Assembly (NCBI RefSeq): GCF_000718515.1
Contig: NZ_JNZS01000026.1
Location: forward strand, 1 to 64,000
Direction: 5' to 3'
From: Micromonospora parva
Lineage (GTDB): Bacteria; Actinomycetota; Actinomycetes; Mycobacteriales; Micromonosporaceae
DNA: 64,000 nt
Shown here: piece after piece, positions 34,424 through 45,189 of the stretch
Layout: each line of letters opens with the position of its first letter
How positions within the stretch are numbered: the stretch's first letter is position 1
The notes under the pieces: model-generated
Databases searched by the model: none
What the model saw: only the letters and a program-made list of their open reading frames with translations
Told to the model about the DNA's origin: nothing
Position numbers and translations under genes: made by a program

Positions 34424-35836
34424 ATGCCCCCCTCTCCGTCCCGGCTCTTCGCGGAGATAGCGACGGCCGAACGACCGGCCGAGACCAGAGTCGTCATGCG
34501 ACGTGCGGTGGTGCTCGGTGGCAGCATGGCCGGGCTGCTGGCCGCCCGGGTGCTCAGCGATCACGCCGAGGAGGTGCTGATCGTCGAACGGGACCCGTCC
34601 GACGTCGACGCCGGGCCACGGCCGGGGGTGCCGCAGGGCAGTCAGGTGCACGCGTTGCTGCCCGCCGGTCAGGTCCAGTTGGAGCGTTGGTTCCCCGGCA
34701 TCGCCGACGAGGCGCTCGCGCTCGGCGCTCCGCCGCCGCCGCGCGACCCGGGCACGGCGAAGGTCTTCGTGAACGGCATGTTGGGCCTGCCACCCGCGGC
34801 GACCGGCACCGGGCCGGCGCTGATCACCACGCGTCCGTTCCTGGAGGCGCTGGTCCGGCGGCGCACCCTCGCCGTCGACAACATCCGGATGGTGTACGGC
34901 CGGGCGGAGGGCTTGCTCTTCGACGAGCGGCGGGTCACCGGCGTCCGGTACGTGCCCGAGGGCGGCACCGAGCCCGTCGTCGAGGCGGCCGACCTGGTGG
35001 TCGACGCGATGGGACGGTCCAGCCGGTTGAGCGACTGGCTGGCCGAGCACGGGTGGCCGCGTCCGCCCATGCAGCGCATGCCGATCAAACTGAACTACGC
35101 CACGGCGCTCTTCAGGCGCGACGAGAAGGTCAGCGACGCGTGGGTGGCGGTCTTCCACACCATGGCGGGCAGGGGGCGTACCGCCCGGATCGGTGGCATC
35201 AACTCGGTCGAGGGGGACCGCTGGATCATGCTGGTGGCCGGCTACGACGGTGACCGGCCCAGCCGCGACGTCGCCGACTTCACCGCCCGCTGCCGGGAGC
35301 ACTACCCACAGATGTTCGGTGACATCGCCGAACACGGGGAGATGCTCGGCGGGGTGGTCACGTACCACCAGGCCGACAGCCGACGCCGCGACTTCCACAA
35401 GCTCGACCGCCTCCCCGCCGGGCTGGTCGCCGCGGGCGACGCGGTCGCGTCCTTCAATCCGGTGTACGGCCAGGGCATGACCTCCGCGACGCTGCACGCC
35501 TCCTGCCTGTCCAGGTACCTGCGATCCGGGCCGAGGCCGCACGACGAGCCGGCGCGGGCGTACTTCGACCAGGTCCGGGTGGTGGTCGACGCGGCCTGGC
35601 AGATCTCCACCACCGCCGACATCGAGCTGCCGCACGTCGACGGGCCGTACCCGCCCGGCTACAAGGTCACCAAGTGGTTCGGGGACCTGCTCTTCCGGGC
35701 GTCGCTGACCGACCCGGTGCTCAACGCCCGGCTGGGTCGGGTCACCACCATGCTCGACCATCCGGCCGCCCTGAGCCGCCCCGGCACCCTGTTGCGGGCT
35801 CTCCGGCTCGGTCTGCTGGGCAGCTCCCGGCGATGA
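34424..35836 (+). CDS. FAD-dependent oxidoreductase/monooxygenase-like protein
   Basis: A 470-residue flavoprotein of the p-hydroxybenzoate hydroxylase-like class. The N-terminal dinucleotide fold (RRAVVLGGSMAGLLAARVLSDHAEEVLIVERD) binds FAD, and the later LVAAGDAVASFNPVYGQGMTSA is the GD motif that contacts the ribityl chain. A DG-type motif (DLVVDAMGRSSRLSDWL) lies between. AGGAGTGATCGC precedes the ATG at 34424. Substrate unknown; related genes in actinomycetes are found in secondary metabolism and in stand-alone contexts. The FUSC gene follows 41 bp downstream on the same strand. Confidence 0.85.
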   Translation: MPPSPSRLFAEIATAERPAETRVVMRRAVVLGGSMAGLLAARVLSDHAEEVLIVERDPSDVDAGPRPGVPQGSQVHALLPAGQVQLERWFPGIADEALALGAPPPPRDPGTAKVFVNGMLGLPPAATGTGPALITTRPFLEALVRRRTLAVDNIRMVYGRAEGLLFDERRVTGVRYVPEGGTEPVVEAADLVVDAMGRSSRLSDWLAEHGWPRPPMQRMPIKLNYATALFRRDEKVSDAWVAVFHTMAGRGRTARIGGINSVEGDRWIMLVAGYDGDRPSRDVADFTARCREHYPQMFGDIAEHGEMLGGVVTYHQADSRRRDFHKLDRLPAGLVAAGDAVASFNPVYGQGMTSATLHASCLSRYLRSGPRPHDEPARAYFDQVRVVVDAAWQISTTADIELPHVDGPYPPGYKVTKWFGDLLFRASLTDPVLNARLGRVTTMLDHPAALSRPGTLLRALRLGLLGSSRR

Positions 35837-35877
35837 TTCGCCGGTAACCCGCCGCCCGTGGCGGGGCGCGGTGGAGA

Positions 35878-38112
35878 ATGGTGGGCCGGGGAGGGCTGCT
35901 GCGACGGACCGGGGGAGCGGTAGTGCTCGGAACCAGCCTCCTTGGCCGGCTTCGCCGCCGTGACCCGGGTGACGTCATCCTGCGACGCGCGGCACGACTG
36001 ACGCTCGTCGCGTCGGTCGTCTTCTTCGGCTGCCGCTACGGTGCGGGCAACTCCACCCTCGCCACGTACGGGTTGTTCGGCACGATCGCCGCCGGGTCGT
36101 TCGCGAAGCTGCCGGGTCCGGCGCCGCAGCGGGCGCGGATCCTCGTGCTGTCACTACCGGTGGTGTGGGCGCTGATCGCGGTGGGCTCGTTCCTGGCGTG
36201 GAGCACGTGGGCGGCCGCCGGCGGCATGCTCGTCGTCGGGTTCGTGGTGGCGTTCGCCGGGGTCGGCAACCCGCGCCTGGTGGGGTTGGCGAGCGCGTTC
36301 CAGCTCTTCTACATCCTGGCGTCGTTCCCGCCGTACCAGCCGGGCACCCTGCCGGCCCGACTCGGCGGGGTGACGCTCGCCGTCGTGCTGCTCGCCGCGG
36401 CGGAGGTCGTCCTCTGGCCCGACCCGGTGCCGGTCTCCTACCGGCAGCGCCTCGCCGCGGCGGCGGACGGCCTCGCCGCCTTCCTCGACGACACCGCCGC
36501 CACGTTGACCGACCCGCACACCGCCGGGGCCGACCGGGACACTCGGCGCGCGCGGGCGTACGACGCGATGGCGGCGATCGAGCTGGGCCGTACCCCCGCG
36601 ACGTGGGCGCCCACCGCGGCGGGCGCGCAGGACCGGGCGTTGCGGATCTGCGCCGCCGCGCTGCGGGAGGCGCTCGTCGAGGCGGACCGGCTGGCGGCGG
36701 ACGCCCCGCCGGAGCCGATTCCGGACCTGGCGGCGGCGCGTCTGCTGCGCTCGTGCGCGGAGACGACCCGCGTCGCCGGCCGGAGCCTGTCGCCGGGTGC
36801 GCCGGCGGTGACCCTCGCCGACCTGGACGTCGCGGTCGCACGGGCCGAGGCGGCGTACCCCGTGGGAGCGGGCAGCGTCCGCGACACGCCGGACGTGCAG
36901 CGGTTGTGCCGCGACGCCACGGCGCTGGCCCTCGCCGACCAGGCGCGGGTCTTCGCCGTCGGTTGCCGGGTGGCCGCCGGGGCGCGGCTCGACGACCCGC
37001 ACGCCTCCTCGGGGCTGTTCGAGTACGCCCGGCACAGCCCGTGGACGCTGTACTGGTGGCAGTTCCGCTCCCACCTGGCGCCGCGCTCGGCCCACCTGCA
37101 CAGCTCACTGAGGCTGGCCGTGGCCCTGGCCATCGCCCGGGTGGCGGCCGGGGTGTTGCACCTGAACCACGGCTTCTGGGTGCTGCTGGCCACCCTCACG
37201 GTCCTGCGCACCTCGGCCGCCGACACCCGCACCGAACTGCGGCCGGCCGTGCTGGGCACGATCATCGGGGCGGTTGTCAGCGGCGGGGTGATGCTCGTCG
37301 TCGACGAACCGGTCGTCTACGCCGTCGTCCTTCCGATCACCCTGCTGCTGGCCCTGGGGGTTGGCCGCCTGCTCGGTCCGGTGTGGCAGCAGGCGCTGTT
37401 CACGGTCCTGCTGACTGTCGTCTTCGCCCAACTCGGCCCGGAAGGCTGGCGGCTCGCCGAGGCCCGCCTCGTCGACGTGCTGCTCGGTACGGTGATCGGC
37501 GTGCTCGCCGGGGTGGCGATGTGGCCGCGCGGCGCGGGCCACGACCTGCGGCACAACGCCGCCCGCTACCTGGCGGTCAACGCTGACGCCGTCGATCAGA
37601 CGGTCCAGGCGGTGCTCGGCGCTTCGCCGCCACCCGACGCCGCGCTCGACCGGGTCCGCCGCCGGATGGTCCTGGTCGACGCGTCGTACTGGCAGTACCA
37701 CTCCGAGCGGCACGATCCACGCCGGCGGCAGGTGAACTGGGGTGCCGTCCTGAGCGCCGGGCACCACGTCCTGCCCGGCGCACAGTCGCTGCTGCGCCGC
37801 AACCCGCCCGGCTGCCTCGCCGGCTGGCCCGAGGCGGCGGCGCTGCTGGCGGACTCCGCCGGCCGCCTGCGCTCGGCGTACGACACCCTCGCCGACGAGG
37901 TCGCCCACGGCCGGACAGCGGGCCCGGCACCGGTCTCGATGACCTGTGTCGACCAGCTGGACCGGATCCGTCCGCTGCTGCGCGGGGCCGACCTGCAGTC
38001 CGTCCGGCACCTGGTGGAGGTCGATCGGTGGCTCGCCGCTCTCGCCGACAGCCTCAGCCACATCCAGCGGCCCACCGCCGACGAGTCGGCCGGACGCCGC
38101 CGGGAGCCGTGA
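35878..38112 (+). CDS. FUSC-family membrane protein (aromatic acid exporter-like)
   Basis: A 744-residue protein with an N-terminal block of about six helices (about residues 40-185), a helical cytoplasmic region of about 210 residues, and a second membrane block (about 405-550; HLNHGFWVLLATLTVLRTSAADTRTELRPAVLGTIIGA) matching the FUSC module, then a C-terminal helical tail. Members such as AaeB export aromatic carboxylates; most actinobacterial copies are uncharacterised. Being next to a flavoprotein monooxygenase, it could export an oxidised aromatic, but that is only inferred from position. Confidence 0.85.
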   Translation: MVGRGGLLRRTGGAVVLGTSLLGRLRRRDPGDVILRRAARLTLVASVVFFGCRYGAGNSTLATYGLFGTIAAGSFAKLPGPAPQRARILVLSLPVVWALIAVGSFLAWSTWAAAGGMLVVGFVVAFAGVGNPRLVGLASAFQLFYILASFPPYQPGTLPARLGGVTLAVVLLAAAEVVLWPDPVPVSYRQRLAAAADGLAAFLDDTAATLTDPHTAGADRDTRRARAYDAMAAIELGRTPATWAPTAAGAQDRALRICAAALREALVEADRLAADAPPEPIPDLAAARLLRSCAETTRVAGRSLSPGAPAVTLADLDVAVARAEAAYPVGAGSVRDTPDVQRLCRDATALALADQARVFAVGCRVAAGARLDDPHASSGLFEYARHSPWTLYWWQFRSHLAPRSAHLHSSLRLAVALAIARVAAGVLHLNHGFWVLLATLTVLRTSAADTRTELRPAVLGTIIGAVVSGGVMLVVDEPVVYAVVLPITLLLALGVGRLLGPVWQQALFTVLLTVVFAQLGPEGWRLAEARLVDVLLGTVIGVLAGVAMWPRGAGHDLRHNAARYLAVNADAVDQTVQAVLGASPPPDAALDRVRRRMVLVDASYWQYHSERHDPRRRQVNWGAVLSAGHHVLPGAQSLLRRNPPGCLAGWPEAAALLADSAGRLRSAYDTLADEVAHGRTAGPAPVSMTCVDQLDRIRPLLRGADLQSVRHLVEVDRWLAALADSLSHIQRPTADESAGRRREP

Positions 38113-38170
38113 GGCCGCGGGTCGCGGATTGGCAGTCCCCGTCGCGCCGGGCTCGACATAGCGTCGAGGC

Positions 38171-39208
38171 ATGGAGATCGAGCAGGCGCAGAAGCTGTGG
38201 CAGCCGGAGCCGGGCTGGTTGAACACCGCCAGCTACGGGCTGCCGCCGGAGCCGGCGTGGGCGGCGATGCAGGAGGCCCTTACCGCCTGGCGGGTTGGTC
38301 GTACGTCGTGGGAGGGCTGGGGCGAGTCGACGCACCGGGCCCGGGTAGCGTTCGCCGGCCTGATCGGGGTGCCGGTCGGTGACGTGGCGGTCGGCGCGGC
38401 CGTGTCCCAACTCCTCGCGCCGGTCGCGGCGGCGCTACCGGCCGGTGCCACGGTGGTGGTCCCCGAGGTCGAGTTCACCTCGAATCTCTTCCCCTGGCTG
38501 GTGCAGCGGGAGCGGGGTGTCACGGTCCGTACGGTGCCGCTGGACTCGCTGGTCGACGCCATCGACGCCGACACCGACCTGGTCGCGTTCAGCCTGGTGC
38601 AGTCGGCCGACGGGGCGGTCGCGGCGTACGACGAGATCGTGGCCGCGGCCCGCGCGCACGACGCTCTGGTGGCGGTGGACGCGACGCAGGCGTGCGGGTG
38701 GTTGCCGTTCGACGGCAGCCGGGCCGACGTGGTGGCGGTGGGCGGCTACAAGTGGCTGATGAATCCGCGGGGGACCGGGTTCGCCTATCTGGCGCCCGCG
38801 CTGCGGGAGCGGCTGCGCCCCGACGCCGCCGGCTGGTACGCGGGCGGCGACCCGCACGCCTCCTACTACGGTCCGCCGCTGCGGTTGGCCGACGACGCCC
38901 GCCGGTTCGACATCTCACCGGCCTGGTTCAGCTGGGTCGGCGCGGCGCCCGCCCTGGAGGTGGTCGCCGAGATCGGCGTGTCGGCGATCGGGGCGCACAA
39001 CGTGGCACTGGCCAACCGGTTCCTGACCGGGTTGGGTCGGCCACCGGGGGAGAGCGCCATCGTCAGCGTGGACGTGCCCGACGCGCAGCAGCGCCTCGCG
39101 GCGGCCGGCATCCGGGCGGCGGTGCGCGCCGGCCGGGTCCGGGCCTCCTTCCACATCTACTCCACCGAGGCCGATGTGGACGCCGCTCTGACGGCGTTGA
39201 CCGGCTGA
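38171..39208 (+). CDS. Aminotransferase class V-fold PLP enzyme
   Basis: A 345-residue fold-type I PLP enzyme of the cysteine desulfurase/isopenicillin epimerase-like group. The Schiff-base lysine is K194 in VGGYKWLMNPRG. VDATQACGWLPF holds the cofactor Asp, and the N-terminal LNTASYGLPP is typical. It lacks an obvious catalytic cysteine loop of NifS/SufS enzymes, so a desulfurase role is not supported. The ATG start lies 8 bases after CGTCGAGGC. Substrate unknown. Confidence 0.85.
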   Translation: MEIEQAQKLWQPEPGWLNTASYGLPPEPAWAAMQEALTAWRVGRTSWEGWGESTHRARVAFAGLIGVPVGDVAVGAAVSQLLAPVAAALPAGATVVVPEVEFTSNLFPWLVQRERGVTVRTVPLDSLVDAIDADTDLVAFSLVQSADGAVAAYDEIVAAARAHDALVAVDATQACGWLPFDGSRADVVAVGGYKWLMNPRGTGFAYLAPALRERLRPDAAGWYAGGDPHASYYGPPLRLADDARRFDISPAWFSWVGAAPALEVVAEIGVSAIGAHNVALANRFLTGLGRPPGESAIVSVDVPDAQQRLAAAGIRAAVRAGRVRASFHIYSTEADVDAALTALTG

Positions 39209-39213
39209 GATCC

Positions 39214-39257
39214 GCCGTCGGGGACGACCGGGCGCGCACCCGGCCGTCCCCGACGGC
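39214..39257. terminator. Bidirectional hairpin terminator
   Basis: GCCGTCGGGGACG (39214-39226) pairs with CGTCCCCGACGGC (39245-39257), and the stem continues as CCGGG/CCCGG after a one-base bulge. It sits between the convergent PLP enzyme and acyl-CoA dehydrogenase genes. Confidence 0.85.
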
Positions 39258-39271
39258 GTACGGCATCCGGC

Positions 39272-40444
39272 TCAGGCCAGGTGGCCGCCGATCTTCGTGT
39301 AGCCGCGCAGCAGGTCCCGGGAGATGATCAACCGTTGCATCTCGTCGGTGCCCTCGAAGATCCGGTAGAGCCGGACCTGCCGGTACCAGCGTTCGATCGG
39401 CAGCTCCCGGGTGTAGCCCATGCCGCCGTGGATCTGGAGCACCCGGTCGACCACCCGGTTGACCATGCCGGCGCCGTAGAGCTTGCCCATCGACGAGGCG
39501 TGCCGGGGGTCCAGCCCTTGGTCGACCGTCCACGCGGAGCGCAGCACCAGCCAGCGTGCCGCCTCCAACTCGGTCTCCGAGTCGGCGATCATCCACTGGA
39601 TGGCCTGGTTGGTGCCGATCGTCGCGCCGAACGTCTCCCGGGTGTTGGCGTAGTCGATGGCCATCTGCAGGACCCGCTCGGCGATGCCGATGGCGTGCGA
39701 CGGGATGGTGTAGCGGCCCTTGCCGATCCACTCCATGCCGAGCGTGAAGCCCTGCCCGATCTCGCCGAGGATGTTGCGGTGCGGCACGCGGACGCCCTCG
39801 AAGATCAGCGACGCCGGCCCGCCCTCGCCCATGGTCTGGATGAACTCCGAACGCCAGCCCATCGACCGGTCCACCAGGAACGCCGTGGCGCCGCCGTTGC
39901 GGGCGCCCTTCTCCCGGTCGGTCACCGCGACCACGATGGCGAAGTCGGCGTCGTGGCCGCCGGTGATGAAGGTCTTCTCGCCGTCGAGGATCCAGTCGTC
40001 GCCGTCGCGGCGGGCGGACAGCCGGATGTTGGCCGCGTCGGAACCGGCGCCCGGTTCGGTGATCGCGAAGCAGGAGCGGCGCTCACCCTCGATGGTCGGG
40101 ATGAGGAACTCCCGCTTCTGCTCCTCGGTGGCGTGGAACAGGATGTTGTCCGCCTCGCCGCCGAAGCGGAACGGCACGAACGTGCGGCCCAGTTCGGTCC
40201 AGATCAACGACTGGAGGACGGCCGGCAGGTTCATCCCCCCGTACTCTTCCGGTGTGGCCAGGCCCCAGAAGCCGAACTTGCGCGCCTTGAGTTGCAGTTC
40301 CCGCACCTCGGAGTGGTCCAGGCCCGGCTGGTGCGCCCGTTCCCGGCGGAGCACCTCCGCCTCCAGGGGCATCACCTCGCGGGTGATGAACGCGCGCACG
40401 GTGTCTCGGACGGCGCGTTCCTCGTCGGACAGTGCGAAGTCCAC
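39272..40444 (-). CDS. Acyl-CoA dehydrogenase
   Basis: A 390-residue flavoenzyme of normal length. FAD- and substrate-binding blocks CFAITEPGAGSDAANI and WILDGEKTFITGG are present. The catalytic base is E364 in FEGTDEMQR, and IHGGMGYTRELPIER is intact. It catalyses the first oxidation of fatty or branched acyl-CoA beta-oxidation. It is divergent from a TetR regulator, with a 19-bp dyad at 40501-40519 in the shared promoter region that is repeated before the aldehyde dehydrogenase gene. Confidence 0.93.
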   Translation of the reverse strand: MDFALSDEERAVRDTVRAFITREVMPLEAEVLRRERAHQPGLDHSEVRELQLKARKFGFWGLATPEEYGGMNLPAVLQSLIWTELGRTFVPFRFGGEADNILFHATEEQKREFLIPTIEGERRSCFAITEPGAGSDAANIRLSARRDGDDWILDGEKTFITGGHDADFAIVVAVTDREKGARNGGATAFLVDRSMGWRSEFIQTMGEGGPASLIFEGVRVPHRNILGEIGQGFTLGMEWIGKGRYTIPSHAIGIAERVLQMAIDYANTRETFGATIGTNQAIQWMIADSETELEAARWLVLRSAWTVDQGLDPRHASSMGKLYGAGMVNRVVDRVLQIHGGMGYTRELPIERWYRQVRLYRIFEGTDEMQRLIISRDLLRGYTKIGGHLA

Positions 40445-40500
40445 GGTTCCCCCTCGGTCGGCGTGGCGGTGCGCCGCTGCGGGACGCAGCGGTCACATCT

Positions 40501-40519
40501 AAACTAGCGGTGTAAGTTT
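40501..40519. promoter_or_regulatory. Putative TetR operator 1
   Basis: AAACTAGCGGTGTAAGTTT, an imperfect dyad in the 118-bp gap between the divergent acyl-CoA dehydrogenase and TetR genes. A closely similar sequence on the opposite strand (AAACTAGCGCTGGGAGTTT) precedes the aldehyde dehydrogenase gene at 41225-41243; 15 of 19 positions agree. Confidence 0.65.
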
Positions 40520-40562
40520 TCATTCGTCCAGACCCCACGACCCGAGACCCTCGAGGAGCGCA

Positions 40563-41219
40563 GTGCCCCGACCCCGCCAGCCCCGGCTCACCCGGCAGCT
40601 GATCGTCGAGAGCGCCACCGCGCTCATCGACGCCGAGGGCCTGCCCGCCTTCTCCACCCGCCGGCTCGCCGCCGAACTGGGCGTACGCGGGCCGTCGCTC
40701 TACAACCACTTCGCCACCAAGGACGAGATCCTCGACGCGGTCGCCGACACGGTCACCGGTGCTGTCGACACCAGCGGCTTCGTCAGCCGGGACTGGGTCA
40801 CCGCGCTGCGGGACTGGGCCTGGTCGTACCGGCGGGCGCTCACCGCGCACCCGAACATCGTGCCGTACCTCGCGCAGGGGCCGGGTCGTCGACCGGCCGC
40901 CCTCGCGATGGCCGACGCGGTCTACGGCGGGCTGGTCCGGGCCGGCTGGCCGCCGGCCCGCGCCACCCACATCGGCGCGGCGTTGCGCTACTTCGTGGCC
41001 GGGTCGGCGCTCGGCTCGTTCGCCCGCGGTTTCGTCGAGGACCCGGAGTTGTACGCGGCGCACTACCCGCACCTGCGCCAGGCGCACCGGCTCGCCGAGC
41101 ATCAGCAGAGCGTCGACGAGGGCGCCTTCGCCCTGGGCCTGGACTCCCTGCTGCACGGGCTGGCCGCCGAGTACGCCCGCACCGTCGACCCGGTGGAGTC
41201 CGCCGGGCCCACCGGGTAG
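40563..41219 (+). CDS. TetR-family transcriptional regulator
   Basis: A 218-residue regulator, GTG start after GAGGAGCGCA. The N-terminal helix-turn-helix is RQLIVESATALIDAEGLPAFSTRRLAAELGVRGPSLYNHFATKDEILDAVADTV. The C-terminal ligand domain (TetR_C type) has no identifiable ligand. Position and two matching dyads suggest it controls itself, the divergent acyl-CoA dehydrogenase and the downstream aldehyde/alcohol dehydrogenase pair; a short-chain acyl-CoA would be a plausible inducer. Confidence 0.92.
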   Translation: MPRPRQPRLTRQLIVESATALIDAEGLPAFSTRRLAAELGVRGPSLYNHFATKDEILDAVADTVTGAVDTSGFVSRDWVTALRDWAWSYRRALTAHPNIVPYLAQGPGRRPAALAMADAVYGGLVRAGWPPARATHIGAALRYFVAGSALGSFARGFVEDPELYAAHYPHLRQAHRLAEHQQSVDEGAFALGLDSLLHGLAAEYARTVDPVESAGPTG

Positions 41220-41224
41220 CGTCC

Positions 41225-41243
41225 AAACTCCCAGCGCTAGTTT
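41225..41243. promoter_or_regulatory. Putative TetR operator 2
   Basis: AAACTCCCAGCGCTAGTTT lies 32 bases before the aldehyde dehydrogenase start. Its reverse complement matches operator 1 at 15 of 19 positions, including both AAACT ends. Confidence 0.65.
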
Positions 41244-41275
41244 CATCGCCCATCGCCCACCCTCGAAGGGACGAC

Positions 41276-42729
<1,454 letters not shown>

Positions 42730-42733
<4 letters not shown>

Positions 42734-43872
42734 CCGGCGGCGAGCTGTCCCCGGCCGCGCCGGGCGGCGGCACCGAAGCGGCGTCCGCGCCGGTCACGGT
42801 TCGCGCGCTGGTCGCGCGCGGGTCGGGTGCCGAGCTGCGGGTCGAGCGGGTACGCCTGCCCGCGCCCGGCCCCGGCGAGGTGCGGGTGACGATCACGGCG
42901 GCCGGTGTCTGCCACTCCGACCTGTCCATGGTCAACGGCACCCTCGCGGCGAGGTTCCCGCTGGTGCTCGGGCACGAGGCGACCGGTGTGGTGGCCGAGA
43001 CCGGGCCGGGCGTGCAGGTGGCCGTCGGCACCCCGGTGGTGCTCAACTGGGCACCGGCGTGCCGGGCCTGCTGGTGGTGTCGGCGCGGCGAGCCGTGGCT
43101 CTGCGCCGCCACCACGGCCCCGACGGTGGCGCGTGGCGAGACCGACGACGGGGTCCCGCTGCACCTGACCCTCGGCCTCGGCGCTCTCGCCGAGGCGGTG
43201 GTGGTACCCGAGCGTGCCGTCATCCCGATCCCGGCCGGGCTGCCACCCGAACAGGCCGCACTGCTCGGCTGCGCGGTGCTCACCGGCGTGGGTGCGGTCC
43301 GGAACACCGCCCGGGTGACGCCCGGCGAGTCGGTGGCGGTCGTCGGGCTCGGTGGCGTCGGGCTCGCCGTGCTCAGCGCGGCCCGCCGGGCCGGTGCCAC
43401 CACGATCCTGGCCGTCGACGTCGCGGAGGCGAAGCGGGATCTGGCGCTGGCCGCCGGGGCCACCGACTTCCTGCTCTCCGACGATCGGCTCTCCAAGGAG
43501 GTACGGGCGCGCACCGAGAGCCGTGGCGTCGACCACGCCTTCGAGTGCGTCGGCCGGGCGGCCACCATCCGTGCCGCCTGGCGGCTCACCCGGCGCGGCG
43601 GAGCGGTGACAGTGGTCGGGATGGGCGCGAAGGACGACATGGTCAGCCTCGGCGCGCTGGACATCTTCCACTCGGCGCGCACGCTGCGCTCCTCGGTGTA
43701 CGGATCGTCCGACCCGGATCGGGAGGTGCCGATGCTGGCTGCCGAGCTGGCCGACGGCGCACTGGATCTGGGGGTGCTGGTCAGCGGCACGATCCCCTTG
43801 GACGAGGCGCCCACGGCGTTCGACCGGCTGGCCCGGGGCGAGGGCGCCCGCTGGGTGGTCACCCTCAGCTGA
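42730..43872 (+). CDS. Zinc-dependent alcohol dehydrogenase
   Basis: A 380-residue medium-chain dehydrogenase. Catalytic zinc ligands are C61 (AGVCHSD) and H82-E83 (GHEATG). The structural zinc site is C111, C114, C117 and C125 (ACRACWWCRRGEPWLC). The Rossmann motif is VVGLGGVGLAVLSAARR. It is translationally coupled to the aldehyde dehydrogenase. The first 20 residues are a polar extension, so the true start could lie slightly downstream. Confidence 0.92.
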
Positions 43873-43878
43873 CGCCGG

Positions 43879-44625
43879 TCACAGCCGGGATTTCAGGACG
43901 TCGACCTCGCAGCCTGGTGCGAACGGGTCGAAGCCGTGCGCGACGAGCCAGCGGATCGCCAGCAGGCTGCGCGCTGACCACCAGCCGCGGATGACGTCGA
44001 GGTCGACGTCGGCGCGGTAGCCGGCGAGGACGTCGGCGAGGCGTTCCTCGTGCCCGAGCGTCAGGGTGGCGAGGTCGAAGAGGGCGTCGCCCCGGCCCGC
44101 CTCGGACCAGTCGATCACACCGGTGATCTCGTCGCCGTCGACGAACACGTGGGTGATCTGCAGGTCGCCGTGCGTGAACACCGGGGTCCACGGTCGGAGC
44201 GCCGCCTCGGCGACCTGGCGGTTGCGGGCGACCAGGTCGGTGGGGAGGACGCCGTCGCGGACGAGCCACTCGCACTCGGCGTCGAGCTGTGATGTCAACT
44301 CGGCGCGGTCGCGACCGGGCCACGGCGGTAGTGGCGCGTCGTGCAGCTTTCGAACGGCGGCGCCCACTGCGGTCCACGCCGCCGGCGACGCGGTCGACGG
44401 CTCGCCGAGGCGGCCGAGTGCCGTACCGGGCAGGGCGGCGAGCGCGAGCACTGGCGGCTGGCGCCAGAGGACCTCGGGAGTCGGGACCGGCGCGATGGCC
44501 ATCGCCTCGACCTCGACGTCGGTGCGCCCCGAATCGGCGTCGATCTTCAGGAACACGTCGCCGATGCGCAGGGTGGCGCGTTCCTGATGGGCTACGACCA
44601 CCTTGACCTCCGGCACACCGGCCAT
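43879..44625 (-). CDS. Aminoglycoside phosphotransferase-family (APH) kinase
   Basis: A protein of about 248 residues with the APH/choline kinase fold: catalytic loop FTHGDLQITHVFVDGDEITGVIDWSEA, in which HGDLQ holds the catalytic Asp and IDW the metal-binding Asp, and an N-terminal lobe with VFLKIDAD. The ATG at 44625 is preferred; an upstream ATG at 44664 would add 13 polar residues. The family phosphorylates small molecules including antibiotics, sugars and homoserine; resistance cannot be claimed from sequence. Only 6 bp separate its stop from the convergent alcohol dehydrogenase. Confidence 0.82.
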   Translation of the reverse strand: MAGVPEVKVVVAHQERATLRIGDVFLKIDADSGRTDVEVEAMAIAPVPTPEVLWRQPPVLALAALPGTALGRLGEPSTASPAAWTAVGAAVRKLHDAPLPPWPGRDRAELTSQLDAECEWLVRDGVLPTDLVARNRQVAEAALRPWTPVFTHGDLQITHVFVDGDEITGVIDWSEAGRGDALFDLATLTLGHEERLADVLAGYRADVDLDVIRGWWSARSLLAIRWLVAHGFDPFAPGCEVDVLKSRL

Positions 44626-44775
44626 TGTGGTGACCCGACCATCGGGATTCGACTGATTTTCCACGGGAGGCGGTGGTGGCCAGGTGCCCGGGGCCGACCC
44701 GGCGACCGCGGTGACGAGAGTCGTGCGACTGGCCGGAGGGTCCGCGCCGGCGCTGAGGTTGCGTCAGGCGCTATG

Positions 44776-44805
44776 CCTAGCAGTACTATGCATCGTACTT
44801 CTAGG
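44776..44805. promoter_or_regulatory. 30-bp dyad, putative PadR operator
   Basis: CCTAGCAGTAC (44776-44786) and GTACTTCTAGG (44795-44805) are complementary at 10 of 11 positions around TATGCATC, which itself contains the palindrome ATGCAT. It lies 18 bases upstream of the PadR start and overlaps a possible -10 (TACTAT, 44784-44789). PadR operators typically contain ATG/CAT half-sites, so this is a good candidate for autorepression. Confidence 0.7.
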
Positions 44806-44823
44806 TTTGGGGCGGGAGGTTTC

Positions 44824-45189
44824 ATGAAGGTCGCCAAGGACCTGGTCGCCGCCTCGGCGACCCCGATGGTGCTCGGCATCCTGGCCGAGGGCGAGAGCTA
44901 CGGCTACGCCATCCTCCGGCGGATCAACGAGCTGTCCGGGGGTGAGCTGGACTGGACCGAAGGGCTGCTGTATCCGTTGCTGCACCGACTTGAGCGCCTC
45001 TCCTATCTGGAGTCGAGCTGGCAGTCGGTCGCCGGTGAGCGCAAGCGCAAGTACTACCGCATCACCGACAGCGGCCTGGCCGAGCTGGCCGAGCAGCGCC
45101 GGCAGTGGGACACGGTGGTGGGCGCGCTCAAGGAGATCTGGCAGGACCGCGCGCCGCTGACGGTGCCCCCGTTGGGGGGCCTGGCATGA
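44824..45189 (+). CDS. PadR-family transcriptional regulator
   Basis: A 121-residue PadR-type winged-helix protein (MVLGILAEGESYGYAILRRINELSGGELDWTEGLLYPLLHRLERLSYLESSW...RKRKYYRITDSG). GGGAGG lies 4 bases before the ATG. It is the first gene of a two-gene unit with the downstream membrane protein (ATGA overlap). The palindrome directly upstream is its likely operator. Confidence 0.93.
   Translation: MKVAKDLVAASATPMVLGILAEGESYGYAILRRINELSGGELDWTEGLLYPLLHRLERLSYLESSWQSVAGERKRKYYRITDSGLAELAEQRRQWDTVVGALKEIWQDRAPLTVPPLGGLA

Noticed and set aside
43879..44625. APH-family gene considered as an aminoglycoside resistance gene
   Set aside because: The fold is shared by many small-molecule kinases; sequence alone does not support an antibiotic substrate.
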